The notes: generated by a model not told the origin, from the sequence alone. Shown: positions 1 to 10,782, counted from the stretch's first letter. The stretch is 36,019 bases of DNA from Methanosarcinales archaeon (GCA_030610815.1 JAUWRA010000005.1:1-36019), one strand, 5' to 3'. Numbers and translations: made by a program.

Positions 1-980
1 GTCTTGTTCATCTTCTGCTGTTTAAGACCCAGACTCCCATCCTCAACCCTCGTCTTCATTTCAACCAAAAAACCACTAAGATCAACATCAAGCGCAGACA
101 CCGGCTCATCTTTCACAATCTTCAGACACCTCCTGCTCTCAGCAGACATAGTATGCCGCCCGCTCCCATCCTGTTTCTCCATCCTGGAAAGAGCCTTGGA
201 CAGCGGAGCAAACAAACCCGCCAGGTTCGAATCAACCTCAGATATCTGACCCTTAAGGGTTCGGGCCTGCTCATCCAGTTCCCGTGCCCTGGTAAACTCA
301 TCACCCGCCTCTATCTCTTCCAGCCTCGCCTCTCCAGAACCCAGTTCAACCTTCAATGTCTCGTACTTGCCAGTGAGGTCATTGATGTTCTTCTGCCCTG
401 CCGGAATCTGCTGCTGCATCTGCCTGATAAGTTCAATATCCCCAGGCAGCTTATCATATGCCTCCAGTTCATCCTTTACCTCATTGATAGGGGCAACAAG
501 CTCATCCAGCAGGACATCCAGGTGCTTCAGCCCGCCCCAGATATCCTTATATTCCTCTGGAAAAAGTGCCTTGACATACTGCTGGCTCCTGACAGCGTTT
601 TCAAGGCAAGTCTTTAGTACTGATTTAGCATCCAGGTGGAATTGGTATGCTTCAGACGGGTCCGCATCCTCAGGGATTGCAGTCTTATCTATAATAACAT
701 CCAGGTTCTTTACAAGATTATCCCTGTTAGATGCGCCAGCCTTGGCTAAGCGCTTATACACCTTCTCACCAAAAGACGCATCCACCAGGCGCACTTTAGC
801 TTCAGAAAGGTCTTCAAGGGCAGTACTGATCTCAGTATACTTGTGCCCGATATGTGTCCTCAGGTCAGCAAATCTACTCTCGCCTTCCTTTTCCAGCCAA
901 GCCGCAAGCTCATTGGACTTAAGAGTCAGTTTGGAAGGTGCTTCGTCCTTTTTCCCGAAAATCTTCTCAATGAATTTCAA
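1..980 (-). CDS. Coiled-coil-rich hypothetical protein, 3' end truncated by window edge; TTG start at 980 (MKFIEKIFGKKDEAPSKLTLKSNELAAWLEKEGESRF...)
   Basis: Minus frame open from 980 to the window edge, missed by the ORF track because of the TTG start. Heptad-like E/K/L-rich translation. The plus-strand ORFs here are antisense artefacts. Confidence 0.75.
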   Translation of the reverse strand, partial: MKFIEKIFGKKDEAPSKLTLKSNELAAWLEKEGESRFADLRTHIGHKYTEISTALEDLSEAKVRLVDASFGEKVYKRLAKAGASNRDNLVKNLDVIIDKTAIPEDADPSEAYQFHLDAKSVLKTCLENAVRSQQYVKALFPEEYKDIWGGLKHLDVLLDELVAPINEVKDELEAYDKLPGDIELIRQMQQQIPAGQKNINDLTGKYETLKVELGSGEARLEEIEAGDEFTRARELDEQARTLKGQISEVDSNLAGLFAPLSKALSRMEKQDGSGRHTMSAESRRCLKIVKDEPVSALDVDLSGFLVEMKTRVEDGSLGLKQQKMNK

Positions 981-1054
981 ATATATTCAGGCTAAAAGGG
1001 TATTCAAAAATTAAAAAGTTATGGGAAGGATACCAGTCAGGCATCCATCTCATA

Positions 1055-2359
1055 TTATTCGTTTGTCATTTCACCACTGAAATAGGTATCGTATGCAGCC
1101 ATATCGAAATGACCGTGACCGCTAAAGTTGAACAGGATAGTCTTTTCCTCGCCAGTCTTCTTGCACTTCAGGGCCATATCAATGGCACACTTGATAGCAT
1201 GGGCCGCTTCCGGTGCAGGTACAATACCCTCTGTTCTGGCAAAGGTCTTAGCAGCATCAAATATCTCGGTCTGGTGGTATGCCACAGCCCTCATTATACC
1301 ATCCGCATACAGCTGGCTAATGATCGGGGAATCACCATGGTATCTCAGTCCGCCTGAATGTATTGGAGGCGGTACAAAGTCATGTCCCAGTGTATACATC
1401 TTAAGCAAGGGTGTCATCTCTGCCGTATCCCCGAAATCATACCTGAAATCTCCTCCTGTCAGGGTGGGACAAGCCGTTGGTTCCACAGCCACAAGATCAA
1501 TGTCCTTGTTATCCTTCATCTTATCGCGAACGAATGGGTAGCTGATACCTGAAAAGTTACTACCTCCACCCACGCAGCCAATAATAACATCCGGATAATC
1601 ATCCACCATATCCATTTGCAGTTTCGCTTCCAGGCCGATCACTGTCTGGTGCAGCATAACGTGGTTCAACACGCTACCCAGTGCATACTTGGTATTGTCA
1701 TGGGTTGCGGCATCTTCCACAGCCTCGCTGATGGCAATCCCAAGACTGCCTGAAGTATCAGGATGTTTTTCAAGGATAGACCTGCCAGCCTGTGTTTCGG
1801 TACTGGGTGAGGGTATGACATTAGCACCCCACAGGTTAATTAGGGATTTACGGTAGGGTTTCTGGTAAAAACTTGATTTTACCATATATACCTTACATTC
1901 CAGGTCAAATAAAGAGCAAGCGAAAGCCAGGGCACTGCCCCACTGTCCTGCTCCGGTTTCGGTGGAAAGGCGTTCTACACCCTCTTTCATATTAAAATAT
2001 GCCTGGGCGATAGCTGTATTGGGCTTATGGCTGCCTGGCGGGCTTACTCCTTCATTCTTATAATAGATCCTGGCAGGTGTCTTGAGGGCAGCTTCCAGGC
2101 GGTGTGCCCTGTATATGGGAGAAGGTCTCCACAGGCGGTAAATATCCCTTACTTCTTCAGGAATGTCAATGAACCTGTCCTGGCTCATTTCCTGTTCAAT
2201 AAGACTCATTGGGAATATGGGTGAAAGGTCGTCCGGTCCGATAGGCTCTTTGGTCGCAGGGTTCAGCGGCGGTTCAAGGGGAGTCGGAAGGTCGGGCAGT
2301 ATGTTGTACCATTGCTTTGGAAGCTCGTTTTCGTCAAGTATGATTTTTGTTCTTTCCAT
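1055..2359 (-). CDS. trpB2: Tryptophan synthase beta chain, TrpB2-type
   Basis: 434 aa; PLP-enzyme motifs [25 protein letters not shown]; long N-terminal region typical of TrpB2. Confidence 0.92.
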   Translation of the reverse strand: MERTKIILDENELPKQWYNILPDLPTPLEPPLNPATKEPIGPDDLSPIFPMSLIEQEMSQDRFIDIPEEVRDIYRLWRPSPIYRAHRLEAALKTPARIYYKNEGVSPPGSHKPNTAIAQAYFNMKEGVERLSTETGAGQWGSALAFACSLFDLECKVYMVKSSFYQKPYRKSLINLWGANVIPSPSTETQAGRSILEKHPDTSGSLGIAISEAVEDAATHDNTKYALGSVLNHVMLHQTVIGLEAKLQMDMVDDYPDVIIGCVGGGSNFSGISYPFVRDKMKDNKDIDLVAVEPTACPTLTGGDFRYDFGDTAEMTPLLKMYTLGHDFVPPPIHSGGLRYHGDSPIISQLYADGIMRAVAYHQTEIFDAAKTFARTEGIVPAPEAAHAIKCAIDMALKCKKTGEEKTILFNFSGHGHFDMAAYDTYFSGEMTNE

Positions 2360-2865
2360 GTTAAATCACAGCCATTTTGAATAATAGATATGAATATTTT
2401 AGCACTTTTTAAAATACAGTTATTTTGGCATTTGTCGCATACTCATATTATCTGGATTTATGCCGGTGCAAATCGAAACCAGTGCAAATCACTGTTAATT
2501 AATGCTTTGTAATAACTGAAAAATATATTGTGCTATATATTTGTAATAACATTATATTAATAATAGTATATTAATCTAACTTTTTATGATCTCAGCCACT
2601 TTTATATATGGATTGAAACTTTAGGAATGGATATGCAGATACGCTTTAATCATTATGATTGGAGCACTTTTACTCCATATGGAAAACCAATATAGGAATA
2701 TTTTACACTCCCTTTTTTTCCACAAAATTACAAGAAAAACCTCCTATCACCCGGATTTACCTGAGTACATAATCTTATAGATCTATACAGTAAGAAAATG
2801 TATACTAATTCGGAAGCAAGGGTTTTAGGAAGTACTGATTTTTTATTTTCCTTGTTTAGCCACCA

Positions 2866-3576
2866 TCAACCCACACAATAAGTAACCATCTTACGGTCCT
2901 GCTTCAGATCCTCTGGGTCGTCCTCCACGTCCACATGTGGCACCCCGTACTCATCGTTCATCTCTGCCACAATTGTCTTAAAATCCGACCCTGCCATCAA
3001 TTCCTTCAACAGCACCACAACGGGCCCGATAATAATATAATTGCAGAACCACTGATGCAGTATCAGGTCCACCCCTTCATATCCCACATACTCCCGGAAC
3101 ACGTCCCTGTAATACATCTCACTCTTGCAGCAATCAAGGTAATACAACTGGTATGGTTTCCTGTCCGGATGACTGAATCCTTCCTTCATGGCATCGGTAA
3201 AGCAGCTCACATCATCGCTCAGGCTCAAGTGTTTCCCGTATCCCGCATGGCTTTTAAGATATACCATGTCCTCATATGCCAGTGATTCCCGCCAGAGTTC
3301 CTGCAGGTTCCCTGAATAACTCCGGCCATGGACCAGCCTTATCCGTGCCCTGATACTGTTACCATCATAGTTGAACACAGTTTCAAAGGTATCCATCCCG
3401 ACCTTGTGTCCGGTAAGTTCAAAACCGATCTTCTTAAGTTTGAGCCTGGCTCCCTGGAAGACACTGTAATCATAAAAAGCACCGAATGGGTCAGGTCCTA
3501 TCAGGAGGGTGGCATTGAATTTGCCGTCACCAAACATCATATCATATCTGGGGGCAGTACGGGCAGTTATTGTCAT
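2866..3576 (-). CDS. Conserved hypothetical protein
   Basis: 236 aa uninterrupted ORF with good codon usage; no family recognised. Confidence 0.6.
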   Translation of the reverse strand: MTITARTAPRYDMMFGDGKFNATLLIGPDPFGAFYDYSVFQGARLKLKKIGFELTGHKVGMDTFETVFNYDGNSIRARIRLVHGRSYSGNLQELWRESLAYEDMVYLKSHAGYGKHLSLSDDVSCFTDAMKEGFSHPDRKPYQLYYLDCCKSEMYYRDVFREYVGYEGVDLILHQWFCNYIIIGPVVVLLKELMAGSDFKTIVAEMNDEYGVPHVDVEDDPEDLKQDRKMVTYCVG

Positions 3577-3721
3577 TTTGTGGCTTTTTGTCTATTTTTT
3601 ACAAATATAACATTAACGTTCAATGAAAAGCTGGAGTGTTATCCTGATAAAAACCCACCTGACTTCAGGATAATATTATAATTAAGAAGGTATTGGTTAT
3701 TTAAGAAACGGAGAATTTTAA

Positions 3722-4045
3722 ATGGATATACAGGTCATAGATTTTGAAAAGGAAGTATGTAAACTGGAATCGCCCCGCCGCCCCCATGATATGGTGTTCA
3801 TTGACGACTCTCTGCTTCGCGCCGTGCTGTGTGAGGGGGAAGGAAAATGGTACGTCCACGATTACGACGAGTTCTTCCTTCACCACAAGGGAGAAGTTGT
3901 CATTGAATCAGACAATTCTACCATTGAGTTGAAACCGGGCACAGGCATACTGGTGCCTGCTGGAGTGCGGCACAGGACCAACTCAGAGGAACCGGCTGTG
4001 TTCTTTGTATTCAGGCACAAGCAGACTGCCTGCATGCTGGCGTAG
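3722..4045 (+). CDS. Cupin-domain protein
   Basis: Cupin-like pattern: FFLHHKGEVVIESDNSTIELKPGTGILVPAGVRHRTNSEEPAVFFVF. Confidence 0.8.
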   Translation: MDIQVIDFEKEVCKLESPRRPHDMVFIDDSLLRAVLCEGEGKWYVHDYDEFFLHHKGEVVIESDNSTIELKPGTGILVPAGVRHRTNSEEPAVFFVFRHKQTACMLA

Positions 4046-4055
4046 GGGAGGATGA

Positions 4056-4688
4056 ATGGGGATGGGTTTCCTGGAAAAACTTGAAGACATTAATCTTCCC
4101 ATAGTCCTGCTCCTGGCCCAACTGGTTACCTATCCTTTTGCCATAGGCATCAGGAACCATGAGGACCCGGTTGGCAATGTTATCAGTGCCCTACTCATCA
4201 TAATTCCTGTATTTGCCATGCTGGGCCTTGTCCTGAGGCTATTTTTTAAAAGGATACATACGGGAAAAAATATGGTGATATTTCTTGACCACAGGGGAGT
4301 TAAGCTTAAAGAGATTCCAGGTCTTATCGGCATCATGATACCCATGTCGTTCGTAATGCTCATCGTGCTGCTTTACGGCATTATCCTCTTCATCTATTTC
4401 TTCTTTATTACCATACCTATGTACCTCATTTTCAGGTTAGGTAAGAAAAAGGGCATGAGGTATCTGCTGAAATGGCTGTTCAGACTGGAGGCAAAGGTAT
4501 GCATAAGGCTTAGGCAGTACGAACGGCTGGGATATGTGCTGCCATTTGTTTTCGGCACACTGTTCTCGCTGGTACTGACCCAGGGACATATAGCGCTGGG
4601 ATTGCTGTACATGCTGATACTGATGCAGTTCTCATTTGTGGTGGCATTGTATAATGTGATCGGGCAGCAGGAAGTGATTGTCGGGTAA
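4056..4688 (+). CDS. Multi-pass membrane protein of unknown function
   Basis: 210 aa with several hydrophobic segments; 10 nt after the cupin gene. Confidence 0.65.
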   Translation: MGMGFLEKLEDINLPIVLLLAQLVTYPFAIGIRNHEDPVGNVISALLIIIPVFAMLGLVLRLFFKRIHTGKNMVIFLDHRGVKLKEIPGLIGIMIPMSFVMLIVLLYGIILFIYFFFITIPMYLIFRLGKKKGMRYLLKWLFRLEAKVCIRLRQYERLGYVLPFVFGTLFSLVLTQGHIALGLLYMLILMQFSFVVALYNVIGQQEVIVG

Positions 4689-4838
4689 ATGGTTTTATCA
4701 GTGTCTTGCCTGATAGATTACTTTTATAAAATTTTTATAAATTTATAACAAATAATCAAATCAATCAAAAGACATAAGTATTTTAAAATTCATGATTATT
4801 ATGCATATCAAAGAAGTTATTTTTAGGAGAGTTGACAA

Positions 4839-5447
4839 ATGGTTTCAGTTGGACAAGAATTATTAAACGTTCCCTTTGGTGAAATGATAAGAGAAATGGC
4901 CCTCGCTATTGCAGAGGGACAGATGGCCCTTGATATGAACTCAGTAAAAGTCGCACAGGCACTCGCAGACACGGAACTGGAAGTAGGAAGCGTGGTGATG
5001 TACATTGAAGAAACTGTTGATGCAGACGGCAACGTCACAGCAACTGATGTGGTTACTAATGATGCGCCCATGTCACTGCTCACCTATGGTCTTGAACCCA
5101 GGTTCTATGAATTTACTGAATCTATCATTGAGGTAAAGATGGCTATCTCAATGAAAAGGGAAATGTCGACTGAGAAAAAATACGGAAGGGAATTCAATTT
5201 AACGAACAAAAGTAAAGTAAGCGGCAGTATTAGTACTGGTGGTTTGACCAGTTTTCTGTTCGGTAAAGCATCTACAAAATTTGAAAATACCACAACAGTG
5301 GCATATTCATCAACCTACGATGCAAAATACAGTTCCAAGTATTCATTCAAAGAATCGGGCACAAGCCTGCTGCGTACCACATTAAAGCCTGTACCCCCCC
5401 CATCCAGAGTAGTACCAACAATAAAAGTTATAGAAGCATCCACATAA
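4839..5447 (+). CDS. DUF2589-like protein, paralogue 1
   Basis: N-terminal ELLNVPFGEMIREMALAIAEGQMALDMNSV, central YEFTESIIEVKMAISMK, C-terminal LKPVPPPSRVVP; good SD (aggag) upstream. Confidence 0.7.
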   Translation: MVSVGQELLNVPFGEMIREMALAIAEGQMALDMNSVKVAQALADTELEVGSVVMYIEETVDADGNVTATDVVTNDAPMSLLTYGLEPRFYEFTESIIEVKMAISMKREMSTEKKYGREFNLTNKSKVSGSISTGGLTSFLFGKASTKFENTTTVAYSSTYDAKYSSKYSFKESGTSLLRTTLKPVPPPSRVVPTIKVIEAST

Positions 5448-5488
5448 CGGTTATCTCCTCCCCATTTATTTTTTTTGGAGATACAATC

Positions 5489-5896
5489 ATGGCCAACAGT
5501 AATACTAAGATAATCTCGGAAGTATTGGTAAATCCTTTATCCAGGATAATCACAGAAGTCGGAAAATCCATTTCCGAAACACAACAGGCAATGGATAGAA
5601 ATTCCATTGACACCCAGCTTGCTATTGATAACGATGAGATTTTGAGCCAATATGATATCCAGGCTACATGGCATCATATTCCAGAGGTAGAACTTGAACT
5701 CAAAATGGCACTCACAATGAAATGCAAAGAAGAAAAAGATTCGAAAGGAGTGATTCGAGGTTATCGGCACATATTACATGCCGCACCATTGAATGCATCA
5801 TATAAAAACTACCATGAATATGATGTGGAAGGGGCAAGTACCGTTAAAGCCAAGTTTGTCTCAATCCCGCCTTCCAGCCAAATTGTGAGTGAATAG
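5489..5896 (+). CDS. DUF2589-like protein, paralogue 2 (shorter)
   Basis: Same three blocks as the upstream gene: VLVNPLSRIITEVGKSISETQQAMDRNSI, HHIPEVELELKMALTMK, AKFVSIPPSSQIV; SD tttggaga. Confidence 0.68.
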   Translation: MANSNTKIISEVLVNPLSRIITEVGKSISETQQAMDRNSIDTQLAIDNDEILSQYDIQATWHHIPEVELELKMALTMKCKEEKDSKGVIRGYRHILHAAPLNASYKNYHEYDVEGASTVKAKFVSIPPSSQIVSE

Positions 5897-7646
5897 ATTC
5901 AGGTATGAGAATGAGGATGATATGACTTTCATTACTAATCTTCGGCAAAACCTGAAAGACCTCAGGATCGCAAAGGAAATTGACGATGCAAGTCTCATCG
6001 AAGTCCGCAATACCATTGATAATGTGGAAGTTGAACTGCAAAACAAGGATAGACTGATAAACGAGCTGAGAAATAATACCAATACTATCATATCTGAGAA
6101 AATCGTGCTCGAACAGGAGAACATTGTCCGGTCGAACCAAATTGCCGGATTATTAGAGGAAAAAGCAAACCTCGAAAATAATATCCGGATACTCCAGCAA
6201 GAGCGAGCACAGATTCCATCGAAAAACCTGGTAACCACGTTCAGGCAATCCCTGGACAGCATGGCCGGAAAGCTTGATGAGCCAGAGTCAAAGGCAAACT
6301 ACATTATCAGCAGCATGAATGTGAAACTAAGGACAAACCTTTCCTTACAAGATGATGAACTCCAGTTCCAGCTGCCTAAGCCAGATGATATCATCCCTCC
6401 TGAAAATCTCAGCACGATTGAATTCACAATAAGATCAACACCTAAAGAACTTGATCTTTCTGAATATATTGAAGTACCAGACCTCACAGGAATGACCTTG
6501 GAAGAGGCAGAGTATGCAATAACTGATGCCGGTTTCAAACCGGGTACGACCAGTGAGAAGAATAGTAATTCACCCCAGGGTATGGTCATTGACCAGATGC
6601 CCTCGGCTTGTTCATTAGCAATCCCCGGGGCTGCCATTGACATAACGATCTCAAAGATCATTTATGTGGAAATGCCAAATATCGTTGGGCTGGATATTGA
6701 CAGTGGAGAGGAGGTTCTAATAAACAGCCAGCTTGAAGTGGGAGAAATTACAGAGCAATCATCAAAATCCACATCAGGAACCATCCTGAACCAAAGTATT
6801 GAGGCAGGAACAAACACATTGATCGGTACGCCTGTTGACATTGTAATAGCAGCAAGAGAAACTGTGGAAGTTCCCGGACTTATCGGTAAAAAGCTGGATA
6901 TGGCAAAATACCTGATACGTTCAGCAAAACTAAAACCTGGGAATATCGTAAAGCAGGTCAGTACAAAGAAAGCAGATACGGTACTTGAACAGGACCCGCC
7001 AGCAGGTACAGCGGTTCTGGAAGGTGAATGTGTGGATCTGGTAATCTCTATTATTGAAGCCCTTAAAGTTCCGGATGTCACTGGAAAGCTCATCAATGAA
7101 GCCAGGACAATACTGGAAAACAAGGAATTGAGAATAGGAAGGATCATTAAACGCACAAGTACCCTGGGTACAGGTACTGTCCTGGACCAGAATCCAAAAG
7201 CCGGTACAGAGGTTGATGCGGGAATGACATTGGACCTGATAGTGGCAAACCAGGATATTGAAATGATCGAAGGTATCGGACCTGAAAGAGGTTCAAAACT
7301 GAAGGATATAGGCATCAATACCATCAAAGACCTGGCTGTTGCAGATACTGAAACTGTGGGTGAACTGGTTGGCAAAAGTACTGCAACGAAATTTATTTCC
7401 ATGGCAAAACTCATTGACAGCACTTCACAAATTGGCAGTTTGGGGATTGACAGGCAATCGTCAGAACTTCTGGTAAAGGCGGGCGGAATCTATTCTGTTG
7501 ATACGCTGAAGAATGCCGAGGCCGGTGAGCTGTACAATTTATGCGAGGAAGCGATTGCTTCAGGCAAAGTAGAGGTTCCAATGGATTATTCCCTTACACA
7601 GGATGCAGTGAAAAGGTGGGTAGAACTGGCACAACCGGATAGATAA
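5889..7646 (+). CDS. Coiled-coil protein with four PASTA repeats and C-terminal helix-hairpin-helix (DUF4332-like) domain
   Basis: GTG start overlapping the upstream stop by 8 nt. PASTA repeats begin VEVPDLTGMTLEEAEYAI, VEMPNIVGLDIDSGEEVL, VEVPGLIGKKLDMAKYLI, LKVPDVTGKLINEARTIL. C-terminus IEMIEGIGPERGSKLKDIGINTIKDLA is HhH-like. Confidence 0.85.
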   Translation: MNRFRYENEDDMTFITNLRQNLKDLRIAKEIDDASLIEVRNTIDNVEVELQNKDRLINELRNNTNTIISEKIVLEQENIVRSNQIAGLLEEKANLENNIRILQQERAQIPSKNLVTTFRQSLDSMAGKLDEPESKANYIISSMNVKLRTNLSLQDDELQFQLPKPDDIIPPENLSTIEFTIRSTPKELDLSEYIEVPDLTGMTLEEAEYAITDAGFKPGTTSEKNSNSPQGMVIDQMPSACSLAIPGAAIDITISKIIYVEMPNIVGLDIDSGEEVLINSQLEVGEITEQSSKSTSGTILNQSIEAGTNTLIGTPVDIVIAARETVEVPGLIGKKLDMAKYLIRSAKLKPGNIVKQVSTKKADTVLEQDPPAGTAVLEGECVDLVISIIEALKVPDVTGKLINEARTILENKELRIGRIIKRTSTLGTGTVLDQNPKAGTEVDAGMTLDLIVANQDIEMIEGIGPERGSKLKDIGINTIKDLAVADTETVGELVGKSTATKFISMAKLIDSTSQIGSLGIDRQSSELLVKAGGIYSVDTLKNAEAGELYNLCEEAIASGKVEVPMDYSLTQDAVKRWVELAQPDR

Positions 7647-7649
7647 AAC

Positions 7650-7892
7650 ATGGTTTTTGAAACCTATCTGATCAGCCTTAATGATAGTATTTCTTCCACT
7701 GAAGTGGAACATATTTTAAAAACACTTACAAGTTTAGGCGGGAATGTCAATATGGTTGTGAAAAGGAGTATCATTGCCAGTTTCGATAGTGCCCATTTGG
7801 ATATCATCAGGAAAAAAACAGGCGTCAAACTGGTAGGCGGCATTAATTTTAAGGGACGAAAGGTAAGGAAGATCGTGAAAAGGGAGTCATGA
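7650..7892 (+). CDS. Small protein resembling the peptidase inhibitor I9 fold
   Basis: 80 aa; [62 protein letters not shown]; starts 3 nt after the PASTA gene. Confidence 0.5.
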   Translation: MVFETYLISLNDSISSTEVEHILKTLTSLGGNVNMVVKRSIIASFDSAHLDIIRKKTGVKLVGGINFKGRKVRKIVKRES

Positions 7893-7944
7893 TCAACCAT
7901 GCTGCAATAATTTTATTATATTTCCGCCCCTATACATTCATCCT

Positions 7945-9222
7945 ATGACCACTGATAATCTCACGATCACAGAAAAGATCTTTTCAAAAGCTTCAGGCAG
8001 GCCGGTCAGGGCCGGCGAGTTTGTTATGGCAGACATTGACTGCGCTATGACCCACGATATCACCGGACCCCTGGCTGTGCAGGGTTTTAAGGAGATCATG
8101 AAGGACAAAGCCGAGGCAAAGGTCTGGGATCCGGACAAGATCGTGATCCTGTTCGACCACCAGGTACCTGCCGACTCGCTGAATGCGGCAGAGAACCACA
8201 TAATGCTGAGAAAATTCGCAGCCGGGCAGGGCATCACTAACTATGATGTCTTTGAGGGTGTGTGCCATCAGGTAGTACCGGAAAAGGGCTGGGCCAGACC
8301 AGGCGACCTTGTGGTGGGCAGTGACAGCCATACCTGTGCCTACGGCTCGCTGGGAGCTTTTTCAACAGGCATCGGCAGTACGGACATGGCTGCGGTTTTC
8401 GCTACAGGCAAGCTGTGGTTCAAGGTGCCGCAGACCATCAGGTTCGAGGTGAACGGACGCCTGCCTGATAAGGTGTACAGCAAGGATATTATCCTGCACC
8501 TGATAGGGGATGTGGGTGCCGATGGTGCTATGTATATGGCGGCAGAGTATGGCGGCGAGTCTATAAGAAGCCTGGATATCAGCCAGCGCATGACCATAAG
8601 CAACATGGCGATCGAGATGGGCGGCAAGGCTGGCATCATTGAGCCTGACGCTACTACTGAAGATTACCTGAAAGAACGCATTCCCGGCTTCACTCTTGAC
8701 CCTGTCTGGAAGAGCGATGAGGGGTGCGAGTATGCCGATTTCCGCGAATATGACATCTCAGACCTGTCCCCGCAGGTGGCATGTCCCCATAATGTGGACA
8801 ATGTGAAATCTGTGGAGGAAGTGGAGGGCACCCATATCGACCAGATACTTGTGGGTTCCTGTACTAATGGCAGGTTCGAGGATATCAAGATAGTGGCAGA
8901 CATCATGGGTGATGAGCCTGTGGCAAAAGGCCTGAGGCTGCTGGTCATCCCGGCGTCGCGTACTGAGTATATGAAGGTGCTGCGCGCAGGATTTGTGGAG
9001 CAGTTCATGGAGGCTGGTGCAATTGTTGAGAGTCCCTGCTGTGGACCCTGTATGGGCGGCAGTTTCGGGCTGCTGGGTGATGGCGAGGTAGGGCTTGCCA
9101 CGTCCAACCGCAACTTCCAGGGCAGGCAGGGCAGTGCGAAGGCGTTTGTGTATCTTTCTTCTCCGGCCACTGCGGCGGCATCTGCACTTACGGGTGAGAT
9201 AACTGATCCTAGGAAGGGTTAA
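7945..9222 (+). CDS. leuC: 3-isopropylmalate dehydratase / homoaconitase large subunit (aconitase family)
   Basis: [71 protein letters not shown]. Confidence 0.9.
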   Translation: MTTDNLTITEKIFSKASGRPVRAGEFVMADIDCAMTHDITGPLAVQGFKEIMKDKAEAKVWDPDKIVILFDHQVPADSLNAAENHIMLRKFAAGQGITNYDVFEGVCHQVVPEKGWARPGDLVVGSDSHTCAYGSLGAFSTGIGSTDMAAVFATGKLWFKVPQTIRFEVNGRLPDKVYSKDIILHLIGDVGADGAMYMAAEYGGESIRSLDISQRMTISNMAIEMGGKAGIIEPDATTEDYLKERIPGFTLDPVWKSDEGCEYADFREYDISDLSPQVACPHNVDNVKSVEEVEGTHIDQILVGSCTNGRFEDIKIVADIMGDEPVAKGLRLLVIPASRTEYMKVLRAGFVEQFMEAGAIVESPCCGPCMGGSFGLLGDGEVGLATSNRNFQGRQGSAKAFVYLSSPATAAASALTGEITDPRKG

Positions 9223-9493
9223 ACGGGTGTTGGTGTTTTCGTAGTTAGGGGGGAAATTATGAAAATTTGTATTGACGGATGAGATGGAAAAACGGGTGGG
9301 AGGTATTGGATACAGGGTTGCGGTAGTTAAGTCTGGGGCATGGTGACTGCGGGATGGATATACTGTGCATCAAATTAAATACTAGAATTAATATATTATA
9401 TATGTTCAAATAACTGGGCACATTTCTATTAAATGATTTGAAATATAAAGATTAAGTAGTATTAAATAACTTCAGAGACCTACATTTTATACT

Positions 9494-10156
9494 TTGGTGG
9501 TAATTTTGCAAATAGAATCTTACGAACCGTATCACATCGGTAATAAGTTAAATCCAGCTACAAATTTTGATAGCTTAAAAAAGAAGTTAAAAGAAAAACT
9601 TCAAACTGCAGAATATAAAATTACTGAAGAAACTCTTTCTGGACAGCAAGTAATTTTTGATAAGCCAATTGAGGTATTGGGTTTAAAAAATGATGTAAGA
9701 ATAGAATTAAATCATTTAGCACAAGCTCTTAATGTAATAGGTACAAATCCAGAGAATGTATCATCAATTTATATGGAAATTAATTCTTTTTTACCTGAAA
9801 TTGGATATGAAATCGAAAATTTATCTTTATTTTTTGAAATTGTTACCTCTATCATAGTAAAATCTGATGGAAAATCCCCAAAAGAAATTCTCAATGATTC
9901 CATAAAATTAAATATGGGTTCTTTTTTTATAAATGATATTCAAAATACAAATATAATTGGAATTCGAATTGGCGGTGAAAATACCGAGAATGATAATAAT
10001 TTTACTTTGTCAATCGAACCAAGTACAACAAGTCCAAATAGTAGATTTATGTTGAATTTACGGTATCGTTCAAAAGATAAAGAAAATATTCAAATATTTC
10101 ACCAAGAATTGGATGAAAAAATTATGCAATTGCTTACTCAATTGGAGTGGAAATGA
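9494..10156 (+). CDS. Hypothetical protein (island module 1, gene A)
   Basis: 220 aa AT-rich ORF; overlaps the next ORF by 10 nt. Confidence 0.65.
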   Translation: MVVILQIESYEPYHIGNKLNPATNFDSLKKKLKEKLQTAEYKITEETLSGQQVIFDKPIEVLGLKNDVRIELNHLAQALNVIGTNPENVSSIYMEINSFLPEIGYEIENLSLFFEIVTSIIVKSDGKSPKEILNDSIKLNMGSFFINDIQNTNIIGIRIGGENTENDNNFTLSIEPSTTSPNSRFMLNLRYRSKDKENIQIFHQELDEKIMQLLTQLEWK

Positions 10157-10770
10157 TATCCATAATTGATAGTACATCAATTCCATTATGTAATGAGGAA
10201 TATATAGATTCAACTACTACTCCAAATAACGAAATTTGTGAAAATTTTAAGTACCAGATGGCAGGTTATTATTTCAAACCTCCAGTATCTTCACTACAAG
10301 TGAGGGATGAACTGACAAATTCATGGTTAGATGATTCTTACTTGAATTCCATTTTAACAATTTTGGAAACTACAGCTTTAGTATCCGAGATTGCTTCAAT
10401 TCAATCTGAAACATCTAGGAGATTATCATTGGAAAAAATCACGGAAGTTAGTTCTGAAATAAGAGAACTTTCAGAAAAAGATGTACATTTCAATAAAATT
10501 TTGGCAAATACTTTAACCGAAGTAGATTTTATATTGGATAAAGATGGGATAAATTATCGAATTAGAGTGGAAATAGAAGAAGATATTGAAATTCCTGAAT
10601 GGAAAGAATTTTTGATTTTAATTCAAATTTCAATTACGAATCACAAAGAACTTGTCCAATTATGGAGAAAAATATCAGAAAATGTTAGGAATAAAATCGA
10701 ATCAATTAAATCTGAAAATGAAATTCTAAGGGAATATAAAAATTTTACAATAATTTTAGAAGAAATTTAA
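10147..10770 (+). CDS. Hypothetical protein (island module 1, gene B)
   Basis: 207 aa AT-rich ORF in an overlapping operon arrangement. Confidence 0.65.
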   Translation: MEMISIIDSTSIPLCNEEYIDSTTTPNNEICENFKYQMAGYYFKPPVSSLQVRDELTNSWLDDSYLNSILTILETTALVSEIASIQSETSRRLSLEKITEVSSEIRELSEKDVHFNKILANTLTEVDFILDKDGINYRIRVEIEEDIEIPEWKEFLILIQISITNHKELVQLWRKISENVRNKIESIKSENEILREYKNFTIILEEI

Positions 10771-10782
10771 TGATTAAATATT

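Noticed and set aside
153-1014. Plus-strand ORFs 153-617 and 367-1014
   Set aside because: Low-complexity antisense translations; the minus frame is open throughout with a coherent coiled-coil protein and a TTG start
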